From Halorubrum distributum JCM 10118 (lineage in GTDB: Archaea > Halobacteriota > Halobacteria > Halobacteriales > Haloferacaceae): a stretch of DNA of 57,310 nt. Position numbers and translations under genes: made by a program. Within the stretch, counting starts at the first letter, position 1. Every line of letters starts with the position of its first letter. Below the pieces are notes generated by a model. The model was given only the letters and a program-made list of their open reading frames with translations. It was not told where the DNA came from and made no database searches. The stretch lies in assembly GCF_000337335.1 (NCBI RefSeq), contig NZ_AOJN01000048.1, forward strand, positions 105,203 through 162,512, read 5' to 3'. Of the stretch, positions 49,903 to 57,310 are shown one piece after another.

Positions 49903-51204
49903 GTGGCGCAGTTCGGCAACTCGGTACGGCTGCTCGGGGACCGGGAGTTCGCGGCGCTCGCCGGGACCGCGTTCGCCCGTAGTCAGGCGTACTCGACGAT
50001 CCTCATCGCGCTGGCGCTGTACGCGGACCTGTTCGGCACCACCGGGTTCGTCGAGGGCCTGTTCGGCACCGCCTTCGCGATCGTCCAGCTGGTCATCGTC
50101 CTGCCGCTGGGCCGGAAGGTGGACACCGGGAACGCGAAGCGGTGGCTGCTCGGCGGCTTCCTGATCAACGTCGCCGTCTTCGTCGGCTTCGCGCTGGTCG
50201 ACAGCTCGGTTCACATCATCCTCGTGCGGATGGTCCAGGGGCTCGGCGCGAGCGTCCTCTGGATCACGGGCGCGACGGTGATCGGGGAGATCAGCCCGGA
50301 CGACGAGCAGGGGCGGTGGCTGGGCTCGTACAACCAGTTCGCCTCCTTCTCGTCGCTCGCCGGCGACCTCGTCGGCGGCTACCTCCTGTACGCGTACGGG
50401 TTCACGGAGACGTACCTCGTGTTGACCCTCGTCACGCTCGCCGCGTTCGCGCTCGTTTTCGCCTTCCTCCGCGACAACCCCGGCGGCCGGAAGGACCCCG
50501 AGGACGCGGGCGGGATCGAGACGTTCCGGTCGCTGCTGGGCCTCCCGATGTTGCGCGCGCTCGTCTTCTTCCGGTTCACGTTCAGCGTGGGGAAGATGGC
50601 GGTGATCATCTTCCTCCCCATCTACGCGCGGACGACGTTCGGCATCTCCGCGTTCGCCATCGGCTGGATCATGGCGGGCGGGAAGCTGACGAAGGCGCTG
50701 ACGCAAGGGTTCGTCGGCGACCTCACCGACCGCTACGAGCGCACGTACCTGTTCGTCGCGGTCGGCGCGCTCCTGTACGGCGTCGGCACCGCGATCATCC
50801 CGCTCGCGGCGTACTTCGAGGGGACGCTCGCGCCCGTCACCGTCTCCTATCTCGGCGACTCCCAGACGCTCGGCGGGGCCTTCTTCGCGCTGTTCGCCGC
50901 CTACTCGCTCCTCGGGGTCGCCGACTCGATCCGACTGCCGGCGAGCATGTCGCTGTTCGTCAGCGAGGGCGAGGCGTACGACTCCGTCGCCAGCGCGATG
51001 AGCCTGCGCTCCGTCTCGTGGAAGGTCGGGCAGGTCGTCGGGCCCGTGCTGGTCGGCACCACGATGGACTGGACGACCACCGAGACGGGGTTCCTGCTCG
51101 CGGCCGCGTTCATCGCGTTCGCGACCACGGGCTTCGCGTGGCAGGCCCGGGCGGCCCACCGAGCCCGCCGCGACCCGGGCGGGGCCGTCCCCGGCGACGA
51201 CTGA
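49903..51204 (+). CDS. Major facilitator superfamily transporter
   Basis: The 433-residue protein has twelve hydrophobic helices with MFS loop signatures: LGRKVDTGNAKRWLLGG between helices 2 and 3, RMVQGLGASVLWITGATVIGEISPDDEQGRWLGS, and the second-half loop FVGDLTDRYERTY. It is a secondary transporter or exporter of unknown substrate, in the drug-efflux-like branch. The start GTG (49903) gives the usual short N-terminus; the in-frame upstream extension to 49726 is unrelated. Confidence 0.88.
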   Translation: MAQFGNSVRLLGDREFAALAGTAFARSQAYSTILIALALYADLFGTTGFVEGLFGTAFAIVQLVIVLPLGRKVDTGNAKRWLLGGFLINVAVFVGFALVDSSVHIILVRMVQGLGASVLWITGATVIGEISPDDEQGRWLGSYNQFASFSSLAGDLVGGYLLYAYGFTETYLVLTLVTLAAFALVFAFLRDNPGGRKDPEDAGGIETFRSLLGLPMLRALVFFRFTFSVGKMAVIIFLPIYARTTFGISAFAIGWIMAGGKLTKALTQGFVGDLTDRYERTYLFVAVGALLYGVGTAIIPLAAYFEGTLAPVTVSYLGDSQTLGGAFFALFAAYSLLGVADSIRLPASMSLFVSEGEAYDSVASAMSLRSVSWKVGQVVGPVLVGTTMDWTTTETGFLLAAAFIAFATTGFAWQARAAHRARRDPGGAVPGDD

Positions 51205-51226
51205 TCTCGATCAGCGGAAAAATCGT

Positions 51227-52285
51227 TTAAAGCGTGTAGTCGTGGTCGCCCGTCTCGGACTCCAGGAAGGCCGTCAGCAGATCGATCGTCGCCTCGACGT
51301 CGCCGCCGTCGGCGGTCTCGGTGACGGTGTGGAGGTACCGCGTCGGGATCGAGATGGCGCCGACGGGCTTCGCGCCCGCCGTGTTCTGGAACCCGGCGGT
51401 GTCGGTGCCGCCCGCGGGCAACACCTCGTGCTGGTGGTCGATCTCCTCGCTTTCGGCCACGTCGGTGAGCCGGCTGTGAACCTTCGGGCTGGTGATCACC
51501 GAGGAGTCCTTCAGCTTCACCGCCGTCCCCTCACCGAGCTCGGTGACGGCGTCGGCCGGGTCGCCGATCTGCGGCACGTCGTTGGCGACGGTGACGTCGA
51601 GGGCGACGGCGAGGTCGGGGTCGACGTCGACGCCGAGCGCCCGCGCGCCGCGGAGGCCGACCTCCTCCTGGACCGTCGCCGCGAAGTGGATCGTCACGTC
51701 GGGGTCGTCGATCCGGCGCGCGGCCTCCAGCATCGCGAACAGGCAGATCCGGTCGTCGAGCGCCTTCCCCGTGACGCGGTCGCCCATCCGCGTCGTGGTC
51801 TGGTCGAGGGTGACGAGGTCGCCGACGCTCACCAGCTCCTCGACCGCCTCGGCGTCGCGGCCGAGGTCGATGAACACGTCCTTCACCTCGTCGTCTTTCT
51901 CCTGCTGTTCCTCCGTGAGCGTGTGCGGCGGGACGGAGCCGATGACGCCCGTCAGGTCCTCGTCGCCGTGGACGGTGACGCGCTGCGCGCGCAACACCCG
52001 GGCGTCGAAGCCGCCGAGCGGGTCGACCTGGACGAACCCCTCGTCGGTGACGTGGCGGACCATGAAGCCGATCTCGTCCATGTGGGTCGCGACGGCGACG
52101 GAGTAGTCCGAGTCGCCCTCGATCGTGCCGACGACGTTCCCCATCGCGTCGCTCCGGACCCGGTCGACGCTGTCGGCGAACTCGCGGCGGACGATCTCGC
52201 GGACGTCGTCCTCGTAGCCGGGGACGCCGCGGGCCTCGGTCAGCTCTCGGAGCAGGTCGAAGTCGAAGTCGAACTCGCGTGGCAT
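51227..52285 (-). CDS. M42 family metallo-aminopeptidase
   Basis: The 352-residue cytoplasmic protease belongs to the TET-type M42 family of glutamyl/leucyl aminopeptidases. It has the metal ligands VATHMDEIGFMV (His, Asp), DRICLF (Asp), ATVQEEVGLRGA (catalytic Glu and ligand Glu), ALDVT (Asp) and SIPTRYLHT (His). M42 enzymes form dodecameric tetrahedra. The start MPREFDFD at 52285 is preferred to upstream codons, which lie near element B. The end is normal. Confidence 0.92.
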   Translation of the reverse strand: MPREFDFDFDLLRELTEARGVPGYEDDVREIVRREFADSVDRVRSDAMGNVVGTIEGDSDYSVAVATHMDEIGFMVRHVTDEGFVQVDPLGGFDARVLRAQRVTVHGDEDLTGVIGSVPPHTLTEEQQEKDDEVKDVFIDLGRDAEAVEELVSVGDLVTLDQTTTRMGDRVTGKALDDRICLFAMLEAARRIDDPDVTIHFAATVQEEVGLRGARALGVDVDPDLAVALDVTVANDVPQIGDPADAVTELGEGTAVKLKDSSVITSPKVHSRLTDVAESEEIDHQHEVLPAGGTDTAGFQNTAGAKPVGAISIPTRYLHTVTETADGGDVEATIDLLTAFLESETGDHDYTL

Positions 52286-52399
52286 GTCTTCACCTGTCCG
52301 CGCCAGCGACAAAGGTCCGCAGGATCCGGCACGACCGTCGCCCTTCGCCGAACCGCGAGTGATCCGATATTTAAATAACCGTGAACGGCGACGAGAGTT

Positions 52400-52822
52400 G
52401 TTTATAAATGAATCCGCGGTGGCGCGTGCCTGCGAGCGGCCGCCAAAGGCGGCCGCGAGGAGCACGCGCGAGGGAGTCGCGAGCGAAGCGAGCGACGAGG
52501 CTGGGGAGGTGTGAGGTGCGGGGCTGTGCGGTGCCGGGGCGGGACTCAAAGGGGCAGCCGGGAGGCTGGCGCAGGCGACGCAAGCACCGCAACGAGGGAG
52601 CGAACGCAGTGAGCGACCGAGTGAGGAGCGCAGCGAGCGTGCGCCAGCCTCCCGGCTGGGGCTTTGGAGGTGTTCACCGCCGAGCCGCTATCAGCCATTT
52701 ATAAGCGAACGGCTGGGGATTTGGCGGTGTTCGCGGTCGATCCGAAGTCAACGATTTATAAGCGAACGGCTGGGGCTTTGGCGGTGTTCGACGCCGATCT
52801 ACTGCCAGCTATTTATAAATAG
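52400..52822. repeat. Element B: second copy of the structured repeat
   Basis: It begins at a TTTATAAA box (52401-52408) and ends in the palindrome CTATTTATAAATAG (52809-52822). It repeats element A in the same order: GC hairpin 52422-52469, GGGACTCAAAGGGGCAG (52541-52557), the 19-bp perfect stem pairing 52555-52573 with 52640-52658 around a 66-base loop, and three units. The loop differs from element A at only three of 66 bases. It lies between the 5' end of the M42 peptidase gene and the 3' end of the Nudix gene. Confidence 0.85.
52656..52822. repeat. Three 57-bp tandem units at the end of element B
   Basis: Units begin at 52656, 52713 and 52770 with CTGGGG(C/A)TTTGG and a GGTGTTC block and end with a TTTATAAGCGAACGG type box; the last ends in the terminal palindrome. 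Confidence 0.92.
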
Positions 52823-52843
52823 ACATCCCACGCGGAGTACTAC

Positions 52844-53443
52844 TCAAATCGGTAGCTCGGCGTCCGCGCCGACCACGCGGTCCGGTTCGGCGGGCGCACG
52901 CCAGTCGGTCGTCCGCTCCAACAGCTGGACGACCATCCGGCCGGTCACGCCCCAGACGGTGTAGCCGTCGACGTGGAAGTAGTGGACGCGGTGGTCGCCG
53001 TACTCCGGATGACCGACGCGTCGCTCCGACTCGTAGTTCGCGGGGTTGGTGAGCGCGTCGACCGCGAGGATCGCCACCTCCGCGACCTCCGACTCGTCGG
53101 GGACGTACTCGCGGTCGGGCGCGACGCCGACGAACGGGCGGACCGCGTACTGCGACGAGGTGCGCGTGTCGTCGATCCGACCGAGGACGTCGACCTCCGT
53201 CGGCCGCATTCCGACCTCCTCGTCGGCCTCGCGCAGCGCGGTGTCGGTCAGCGTCCGGTCGATCGGCTCGCGACCGCCGCCGGGGAAGCTCATCTGTCCG
53301 GGGTGTTCGCCGAGGTGCGCGGCGCGCTTGGTGAAGAGGAGGTGGGCCTCCCCGTCGCGCGCGATCACCGGCGCCAACACCGCGGCCTGCCGCCGCCCGG
53401 CGAGCGACTGCGGCGCGTGTCGACGCAGCCCCGACAGGTCCAT
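52844..53443 (-). CDS. CoA-type Nudix hydrolase
   Basis: The 199-residue protein has the NuCoA motif LLFTKRAAHLGEHPGQMSFPGG followed by the Nudix box GGGREPIDRTLTDTALREADEEVGM. This pair is diagnostic of CoA pyrophosphatases (NudL/Pcd1-like), which split CoA into 4'-phosphopantetheine and 3',5'-ADP. The C-terminus VHYFHVDGYTVWGVTGRMVVQLLERTTDW is also conserved. An AAACGTTAACC box about 28 bases upstream supports the start at 53443. Its stop lies close to element B. Confidence 0.92.
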   Translation of the reverse strand: MDLSGLRRHAPQSLAGRRQAAVLAPVIARDGEAHLLFTKRAAHLGEHPGQMSFPGGGREPIDRTLTDTALREADEEVGMRPTEVDVLGRIDDTRTSSQYAVRPFVGVAPDREYVPDESEVAEVAILAVDALTNPANYESERRVGHPEYGDHRVHYFHVDGYTVWGVTGRMVVQLLERTTDWRAPAEPDRVVGADAELPI

Positions 53444-53553
53444 GGGCGAGTTAGGCGACGCGAGGCGGTTAACGTTTCCCCGGATTCCGTCCGCGCGGGA
53501 CGTGATCTATCCGCAAGCCCGGGGCAGACCGCGCCGCGGCGGTCGGGTTCGGA

Positions 53554-53563
53554 CCTTTTAAGC
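53554..53563 (+). promoter_or_regulatory. TATA promoter of proS
   Basis: CCTTTTAAGC is centred about 29 bases before the proS ATG. Confidence 0.6.
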
Positions 53564-53587
53564 CCGCGACACCCGCTTTCGAGAGTA

Positions 53588-55063
53588 ATGAGCGACGACG
53601 ACCAGGAGCTCGGGATCACCGAGTCCAAGACGCACAACACCGGCGAGTGGTACGCCGAGGTCGTACGGAAGGCCGGCCTCGCCGACTACGGCCCGGAAGG
53701 GATGAGCGGCTTCATCGTCACCCGCCCGCGGGCGTACGCGGTCTGGGAGCGGCTCCAGGGGTTCCTCGACGCGAAGTTCAAGGACACGGGCGTCCAGAAC
53801 GCCTACTTCCCGCTGTTCATCCCCGAGTCGTACCTCGAACGGGAGAAGGACATCGTCGAGGGGTTCGACCCCGAGGTCGCGTGGGTCGACGAGGCGGGCA
53901 ACAAGGAGCTCGAAGAGCGGCTCGCGGTCCGCCCCACCTCCGAGTCGATCATCACGCCGTACATCTCGCAGTGGGTCCGCAGCCACCGCGACCTCCCGCT
54001 GCGCGTGAACCAGTGGTGCTCCGTCGTCCGGTGGGAGGCGACCGAGACGAAGCCGTTCTTCCGGACGAAGGAGTTCCTCTGGCAGGAGGGCCACACCGCC
54101 CACGCCACGAGCGAGGACGCGTGGGAAGAGACCCTGCTGCGGCTCGACCAGTACGAGTCCGTCTACGAGGACCTGCTCGCGCTGCCGGTCCTGAAGGGGC
54201 AAAAGCCCGACCACGACAAGTTCCCTGGCGCGGACACGACGACGACCGTCGAGGCGCTGATGCCCGACGGGAAGTCCGTACAAGCCGGCACCTCGCATCA
54301 CCTCGGGCAGTCGTTCGCGGAGGCGTTCGACATCACCTACTCCGACGAAGACGAGGAGGAGCGGACCGCCCACACGACCTCGTGGGGGCTCTCGTGGCGC
54401 GCGCTGGGCGCGCTGATCATGACCCACTCCGACGAGCAGGGGCTCGTCTTACCCCACACGGTCGCGCCCACGCAGGTCGTCGTCGTCCCCATCTGGCAGG
54501 AGGACACGAAAGACGACGTGCTCGACTACGCCGAGGGAGTCGCCGACGAGCTCGACGACGCCGGGATTCGTGTCAAGCTCGACGACCGCGACGAGCGCAA
54601 CCCCGGGTTCAAGTTCAACGAACACGAGCTCAACGGGATCCCGCTCCGGATCGAGATCGGCCCCCACGAGGTCGACGACGAGGAGCTCACCCTGGTCCAC
54701 CGCCCCGACGGCGAGAGCGTCGAGGTCGACCGCGACGGCGTCGCCGAGACCGTCCGCGACCAGTTCGACGAGATATACGCCAAGCTGTACGCGACCGCCG
54801 AAGAGACCCTCGACGAGGGCGTGCGCGAGGCCGACGACCGCGCCGACATCCTCGGCACGCTCGGCCAGCACGGCGGCTACGTGAAGGCGCCGTGGTGCGG
54901 CGACGAGGCCTGCGAGGAGCCGATCAAGGAGCCGCTGGCCGCCGAGATCGTGATGGTCCCGTTCGAGGACGAGGACCCCCTCGCCGACGGGGACCACGGC
55001 GAGACCTGCGCGATGTGCGACGACGACGCCGAGCGGACCGCCTACTTCGCGAAGACGTACTGA
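53588..55063 (+). CDS. proS: Prolyl-tRNA synthetase, archaeal/eukaryotic type
   Basis: The 491-residue class II synthetase lacks the bacterial editing insertion. Motif 2 is the RVNQWCSVVRWE and FFRTKEFLWQEGHTAH region, the TSHHLGQSFAEAF block follows, and motif 3 is TTSWGLSWRALGALIMTHSDEQGLVLP. The anticodon domain follows from about 285, and the C-terminal zinc domain has CGDEACEE and CAMC Cys ligands and the terminal AYFAKTY with the conserved C-terminal Tyr. It charges tRNA-Pro. The chosen ATG has a promoter at normal distance. Confidence 0.97.
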   Translation: MSDDDQELGITESKTHNTGEWYAEVVRKAGLADYGPEGMSGFIVTRPRAYAVWERLQGFLDAKFKDTGVQNAYFPLFIPESYLEREKDIVEGFDPEVAWVDEAGNKELEERLAVRPTSESIITPYISQWVRSHRDLPLRVNQWCSVVRWEATETKPFFRTKEFLWQEGHTAHATSEDAWEETLLRLDQYESVYEDLLALPVLKGQKPDHDKFPGADTTTTVEALMPDGKSVQAGTSHHLGQSFAEAFDITYSDEDEEERTAHTTSWGLSWRALGALIMTHSDEQGLVLPHTVAPTQVVVVPIWQEDTKDDVLDYAEGVADELDDAGIRVKLDDRDERNPGFKFNEHELNGIPLRIEIGPHEVDDEELTLVHRPDGESVEVDRDGVAETVRDQFDEIYAKLYATAEETLDEGVREADDRADILGTLGQHGGYVKAPWCGDEACEEPIKEPLAAEIVMVPFEDEDPLADGDHGETCAMCDDDAERTAYFAKTY

Positions 55064-55190
55064 GTCGCCCGGACGAACGGACGGGCCTCGGACGTGCCGG
55101 GCCGAGACGACCCGCGTTTTTGCGCGCGACCGGGGCACCCGTCACGTCTTGCGATTAATCCGCGTTGATCCGGCTTAACGGAGTTTCGGG

Positions 55191-55198
55191 TATATAGG
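55191..55198 (+). promoter_or_regulatory. TATA promoter of the exported protein gene
   Basis: TATATAGG is centred 28 bases before the ATG at 55222, one of the best TATA boxes in the window. Confidence 0.65.
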
Positions 55199-55221
55199 GA
55201 CGGAGTGTGTACACGCAGGTA

Positions 55222-56367
55222 ATGAACCGATGGATTGCGAGCCTCGTCGTCGTGGCCGTCGCCGCGGCGGTGATCGCCGGGGCCGCCGCGGCCGCGCCGG
55301 CGGGGCCGGTGGCGCCGCAGACCGATTCGCCGATCAACGCGAGCGACGGCGAGAACGGGACCGCCGAGAACGCGACGACCGACCTCAGCCCCGGCGAACG
55401 CCTCGCGGGCGTCGTCGGCGTTCAGGGCGCCGAGATCGAGGGCGAGGTCGAGTCCCGCGCCTTCGAGGTCGGGCTCCGGCAGGCCGAGACGAACGAGAGC
55501 CGCGCCGGCGTCGTCGCGGAGCGACTGAACCGGACCGAGGAGCGGCTCGCGGAGCTGGAAGCACGACAGCGGGAGCTCCGCGAGCGCCGCGCGGCCGGCG
55601 AGCTGAGTCAGGGCGCGTACGCCGCCCGGATGGCGACGACGACCGCGCGGATCGAGACGCTCTCCCGGGGCCTGAACCGGAGCGCGAGCGCGGCGGCCGA
55701 ACTCCCGCCCGCCGTCCGCAACGAGACGGGCGTCGACGACGAGCGGCTGGCGACGCTGCGCGAGCGCGCGAACGAGCTCAGCGGCCCCGAGGTCGCCGCC
55801 ATCGCCCGGGGCGTGGCCGGCGAGGGCGTCGGCGGGCCGGTCGGTCCGGAACGCCGCGGCCCGCCGGGGAACGGGACCGAACGCGGGCCCCCGAGCGACG
55901 CCGGTCCGCCCGGCGAGGGGCCACTGGGCGGCGGTTCGGGAAACGGGTCGGCCGGGCCGCCGGGAGCGGGTCCGGGGAACGGGTCGGTCGGTGGTCCCGG
56001 AGCGGGTCCGGGAAACGGGTCGGCCGGGCCGCCGGGGGCGGGTCCGGGGAACGGGTCGGTCGGTGGTCCCGGTAACGGGTCAGCAGGACCGCCGGACGCG
56101 GCGGGCGCGAACGGGTCCGAGACCGGCGCCGCGAACGGGTCGGACCCGCTCGGTCCGCCGGGATCCGGGGGCGGGACCGACGACGGGTCGGGTAACGCGT
56201 CGACCGGTCCGCCGGTCGGCTCCGGCGACGGGTCCGGGAGCGGCGGGCCGGGCGACGGCGGCCCCGACGGAAACGGATCGAGCGGCGGCGCTGGCGCACC
56301 GTCGGTCGACGGGGCGCCGGGTGCTCCGTGGACGGACGTCGGGAGCGCCTCGCGCCTCGATGGGTGA
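55222..56367 (+). CDS. Exported coiled-coil protein with Gly-Pro-Asn-Gly-Ser repeats
   Basis: The 381-residue protein has a signal peptide (MNRWIASLVVVAVAAAVIAG, cleavage near residue 25-35), an N-terminal helical domain with a coiled coil (ERLNRTEERLAELEARQREL, about residues 100-125) and a low-complexity C-terminal half of PGNGS-type repeats (about 210-360) with many NGS glycosylation sequons. It resembles a haloarchaeal family annotated DUF7096 (from memory). No C-terminal anchor is seen. It precedes the membrane HTH-type gene by less than 100 bases, so the two are probably an operon. Confidence 0.75.
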   Translation: MNRWIASLVVVAVAAAVIAGAAAAAPAGPVAPQTDSPINASDGENGTAENATTDLSPGERLAGVVGVQGAEIEGEVESRAFEVGLRQAETNESRAGVVAERLNRTEERLAELEARQRELRERRAAGELSQGAYAARMATTTARIETLSRGLNRSASAAAELPPAVRNETGVDDERLATLRERANELSGPEVAAIARGVAGEGVGGPVGPERRGPPGNGTERGPPSDAGPPGEGPLGGGSGNGSAGPPGAGPGNGSVGGPGAGPGNGSAGPPGAGPGNGSVGGPGNGSAGPPDAAGANGSETGAANGSDPLGPPGSGGGTDDGSGNASTGPPVGSGDGSGSGGPGDGGPDGNGSSGGAGAPSVDGAPGAPWTDVGSASRLDG

Positions 56368-56463
56368 TTCACGACGGGCCCCGAACGCGGCGCCCAGGAC
56401 GGTCCGACCCTCGACGGGGCGTCGAAACTGTCCCGGATGGGAAGGAATTTACCGGCCGTCCGT

Positions 56464-57310
56464 GTGAGACAGTCTGTGCAGCGAGCGCCGATCTTCCTCG
56501 CCGTCCTGGCCCTCCTCGGAGCCGTCGGTCTCGCGCTCGGCGCCGGGGGCGCGGGCGCGGTGCCGTTCGACGGCGGCTTCGCCCAGATGGACGTCGAACC
56601 GGACGACGTGTCGATGGAGGTCGACGTTCGGCCGGACGGCGACGCGCAGTGGACGGTCGAGTACCGGATCCGACTCGCAACCGACGAAGAGGAGCAGGCG
56701 TTCGAACAGCTCCGCGCGGACGTGGAGAACGACACGGAGGCGTACACGACCCGGTTCCGCGACCGCATGGTCTCGACCGCCGAGACCGCCGAGTCGACGA
56801 CGGGCCGCAACATGACGGTGTCGAACGCGACCGTCACCGCCGAGCGGCGCGAGCTCCCGCAGGCGTACGGCGTGTTGACCTACCGGTTCGAGTGGACGAA
56901 CTTCGCCGCCGTCGACGGGGACCGACTGCGCGTCGGCGACGCGGTCGACGGGCTGTTCCTCGACGACTCCTCGTCGCTCATCGTCTCGTGGCCGGAGGGG
57001 TACCGCCTCGCGGAGACGACGCCGGACCCGAGTGAGGTGCGCGACCGGTCCGTCGTCTGGAACGGACCGGTCGACTTCTCGGCCGGCCAGCCGCGGATCT
57101 CGGTCGCGCCCGCGGGGCCGCTCTCCGGGCTCCCGACGGCCGGAATCGTCGCGCTCCTCACCGTCCTCGCCGTCGCCGGGGGCGTCGTCGCCTATCGCCG
57201 GCGTGACGACGGGAGCGACGGGGAATCGGGAGTCCTCGCGGGCGGTGGCGGAGACACCGCGACCGAGAGCGACGCGACCGGAGACGAGGCGCCGAGCGCG
57301 GCGGGCGCCA
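56464..57310 (+). CDS. Membrane-anchored DUF7345-like protein, probably with C-terminal HTH (truncated by contig end)
   Basis: The frame starts GTG (VRQSVQRAPIFLAVLAL) with a signal or N-terminal membrane helix, continues as an extracellular domain (EVDVRPDGDAQWTVEYRIRL, then YGVLTYRFEWTNFAAVDGDRLRVGD and LIVSWPEGYRL), a second membrane helix (about residues 220-240, GIVALLTVLAVAGGVVAYRRR), and a Gly/Asp linker at the contig end without a stop. Homologous haloarchaeal proteins carry a cytoplasmic winged-helix domain after such a linker, so a transmembrane transcription regulator is expected, but that part is not in the window. A second GTG at 56476 is possible. Confidence 0.75.
   Translation, partial: MRQSVQRAPIFLAVLALLGAVGLALGAGGAGAVPFDGGFAQMDVEPDDVSMEVDVRPDGDAQWTVEYRIRLATDEEEQAFEQLRADVENDTEAYTTRFRDRMVSTAETAESTTGRNMTVSNATVTAERRELPQAYGVLTYRFEWTNFAAVDGDRLRVGDAVDGLFLDDSSSLIVSWPEGYRLAETTPDPSEVRDRSVVWNGPVDFSAGQPRISVAPAGPLSGLPTAGIVALLTVLAVAGGVVAYRRRDDGSDGESGVLAGGGGDTATESDATGDEAPSAAGA

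Overview
The window is one 57.3-kb contig end from a haloarchaeon, most likely Halorubrum or a close relative. The evidence is very high GC, highly acidic predicted proteins, archaeal TATA promoters placed about 25-32 bases before start codons (leaderless transcription), an ftsZ1-secE-spt5 cluster, archaeosortase A with a PGF-CTERM substrate, diphthine synthase, GEK1-type D-aminoacyl-tRNA deacylase and archaeal-type ProRS. Bases 10-28 are a Nextera transposase mosaic end, so the left edge is a sequencing artefact joined to a truncated gene.

Layout. 1-11 kb: a truncated DUF457 membrane hydrolase, a class I/II aminotransferase, a small membrane protein with a 15-bp tandem repeat, ileS, a GNAT acetyltransferase, lrpA1, the pyruvate:ferredoxin oxidoreductase genes porB-porA, dphB and two single-unit CBS-pair genes. 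11-23 kb: an MgtC/DUF4010 membrane protein, archaeosortase artA, spt5-secE-ftsZ1, dtdA, a Ca2+/cation antiporter, a PhzF-like isomerase, a type I phosphodiesterase-like protein, an HNH-like Cys/His protein and a Tat lipoprotein. 23-34 kb: a 1100-residue PGF-CTERM surface glycoprotein with an AT-rich front and GC-rich back, a HEWD mini-protein, gltB and an ABC exporter. 34-37.5 kb: repeat element A, a START-like protein, tRNA-Ala(GGC), and the debris of an integrated element (14-base tRNA-end duplication, frameshifted integrase tail, HicBA toxin-antitoxin with a defective hicB start). 37-45 kb: a metzincin-like lipoprotein, a LOV-like PAS protein, a CrtI-type desaturase, a tandem pair of DUF457 proteins, a sensor-domain membrane protein and an IS1341-type TnpB element. 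45-57 kb: a Zn-ribbon protein, divergent purB and purN-purH fusion, an orphan tungstate-binding lipoprotein, an MFS transporter, an M42 aminopeptidase, repeat element B, a CoA-type Nudix hydrolase, proS, and two exported proteins, the last cut by the contig end.

The most unusual item is the pair of about 430-bp non-coding elements A (34135-34565) and B (52400-52822). Both have the same architecture: a long GC hairpin, a conserved GGGACTCAAAGGGGCAG block, a 19-bp perfect stem whose sequence differs between copies at six positions that are all compensated, a nearly identical 66-base loop, and three tandem 54- or 57-bp units each ending in a TTTATAA box. This is the pattern of a selected structured RNA or DNA element; I do not recognise it as a described family. 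Otherwise the window is mostly chromosomal housekeeping (translation, purine synthesis, nitrogen assimilation, pyruvate oxidation, cell division, protein export and anchoring), with foreign material concentrated at 23.4-25.2, 34.1-37.1, 43.7-45.1 and 52.4-52.8 kb.
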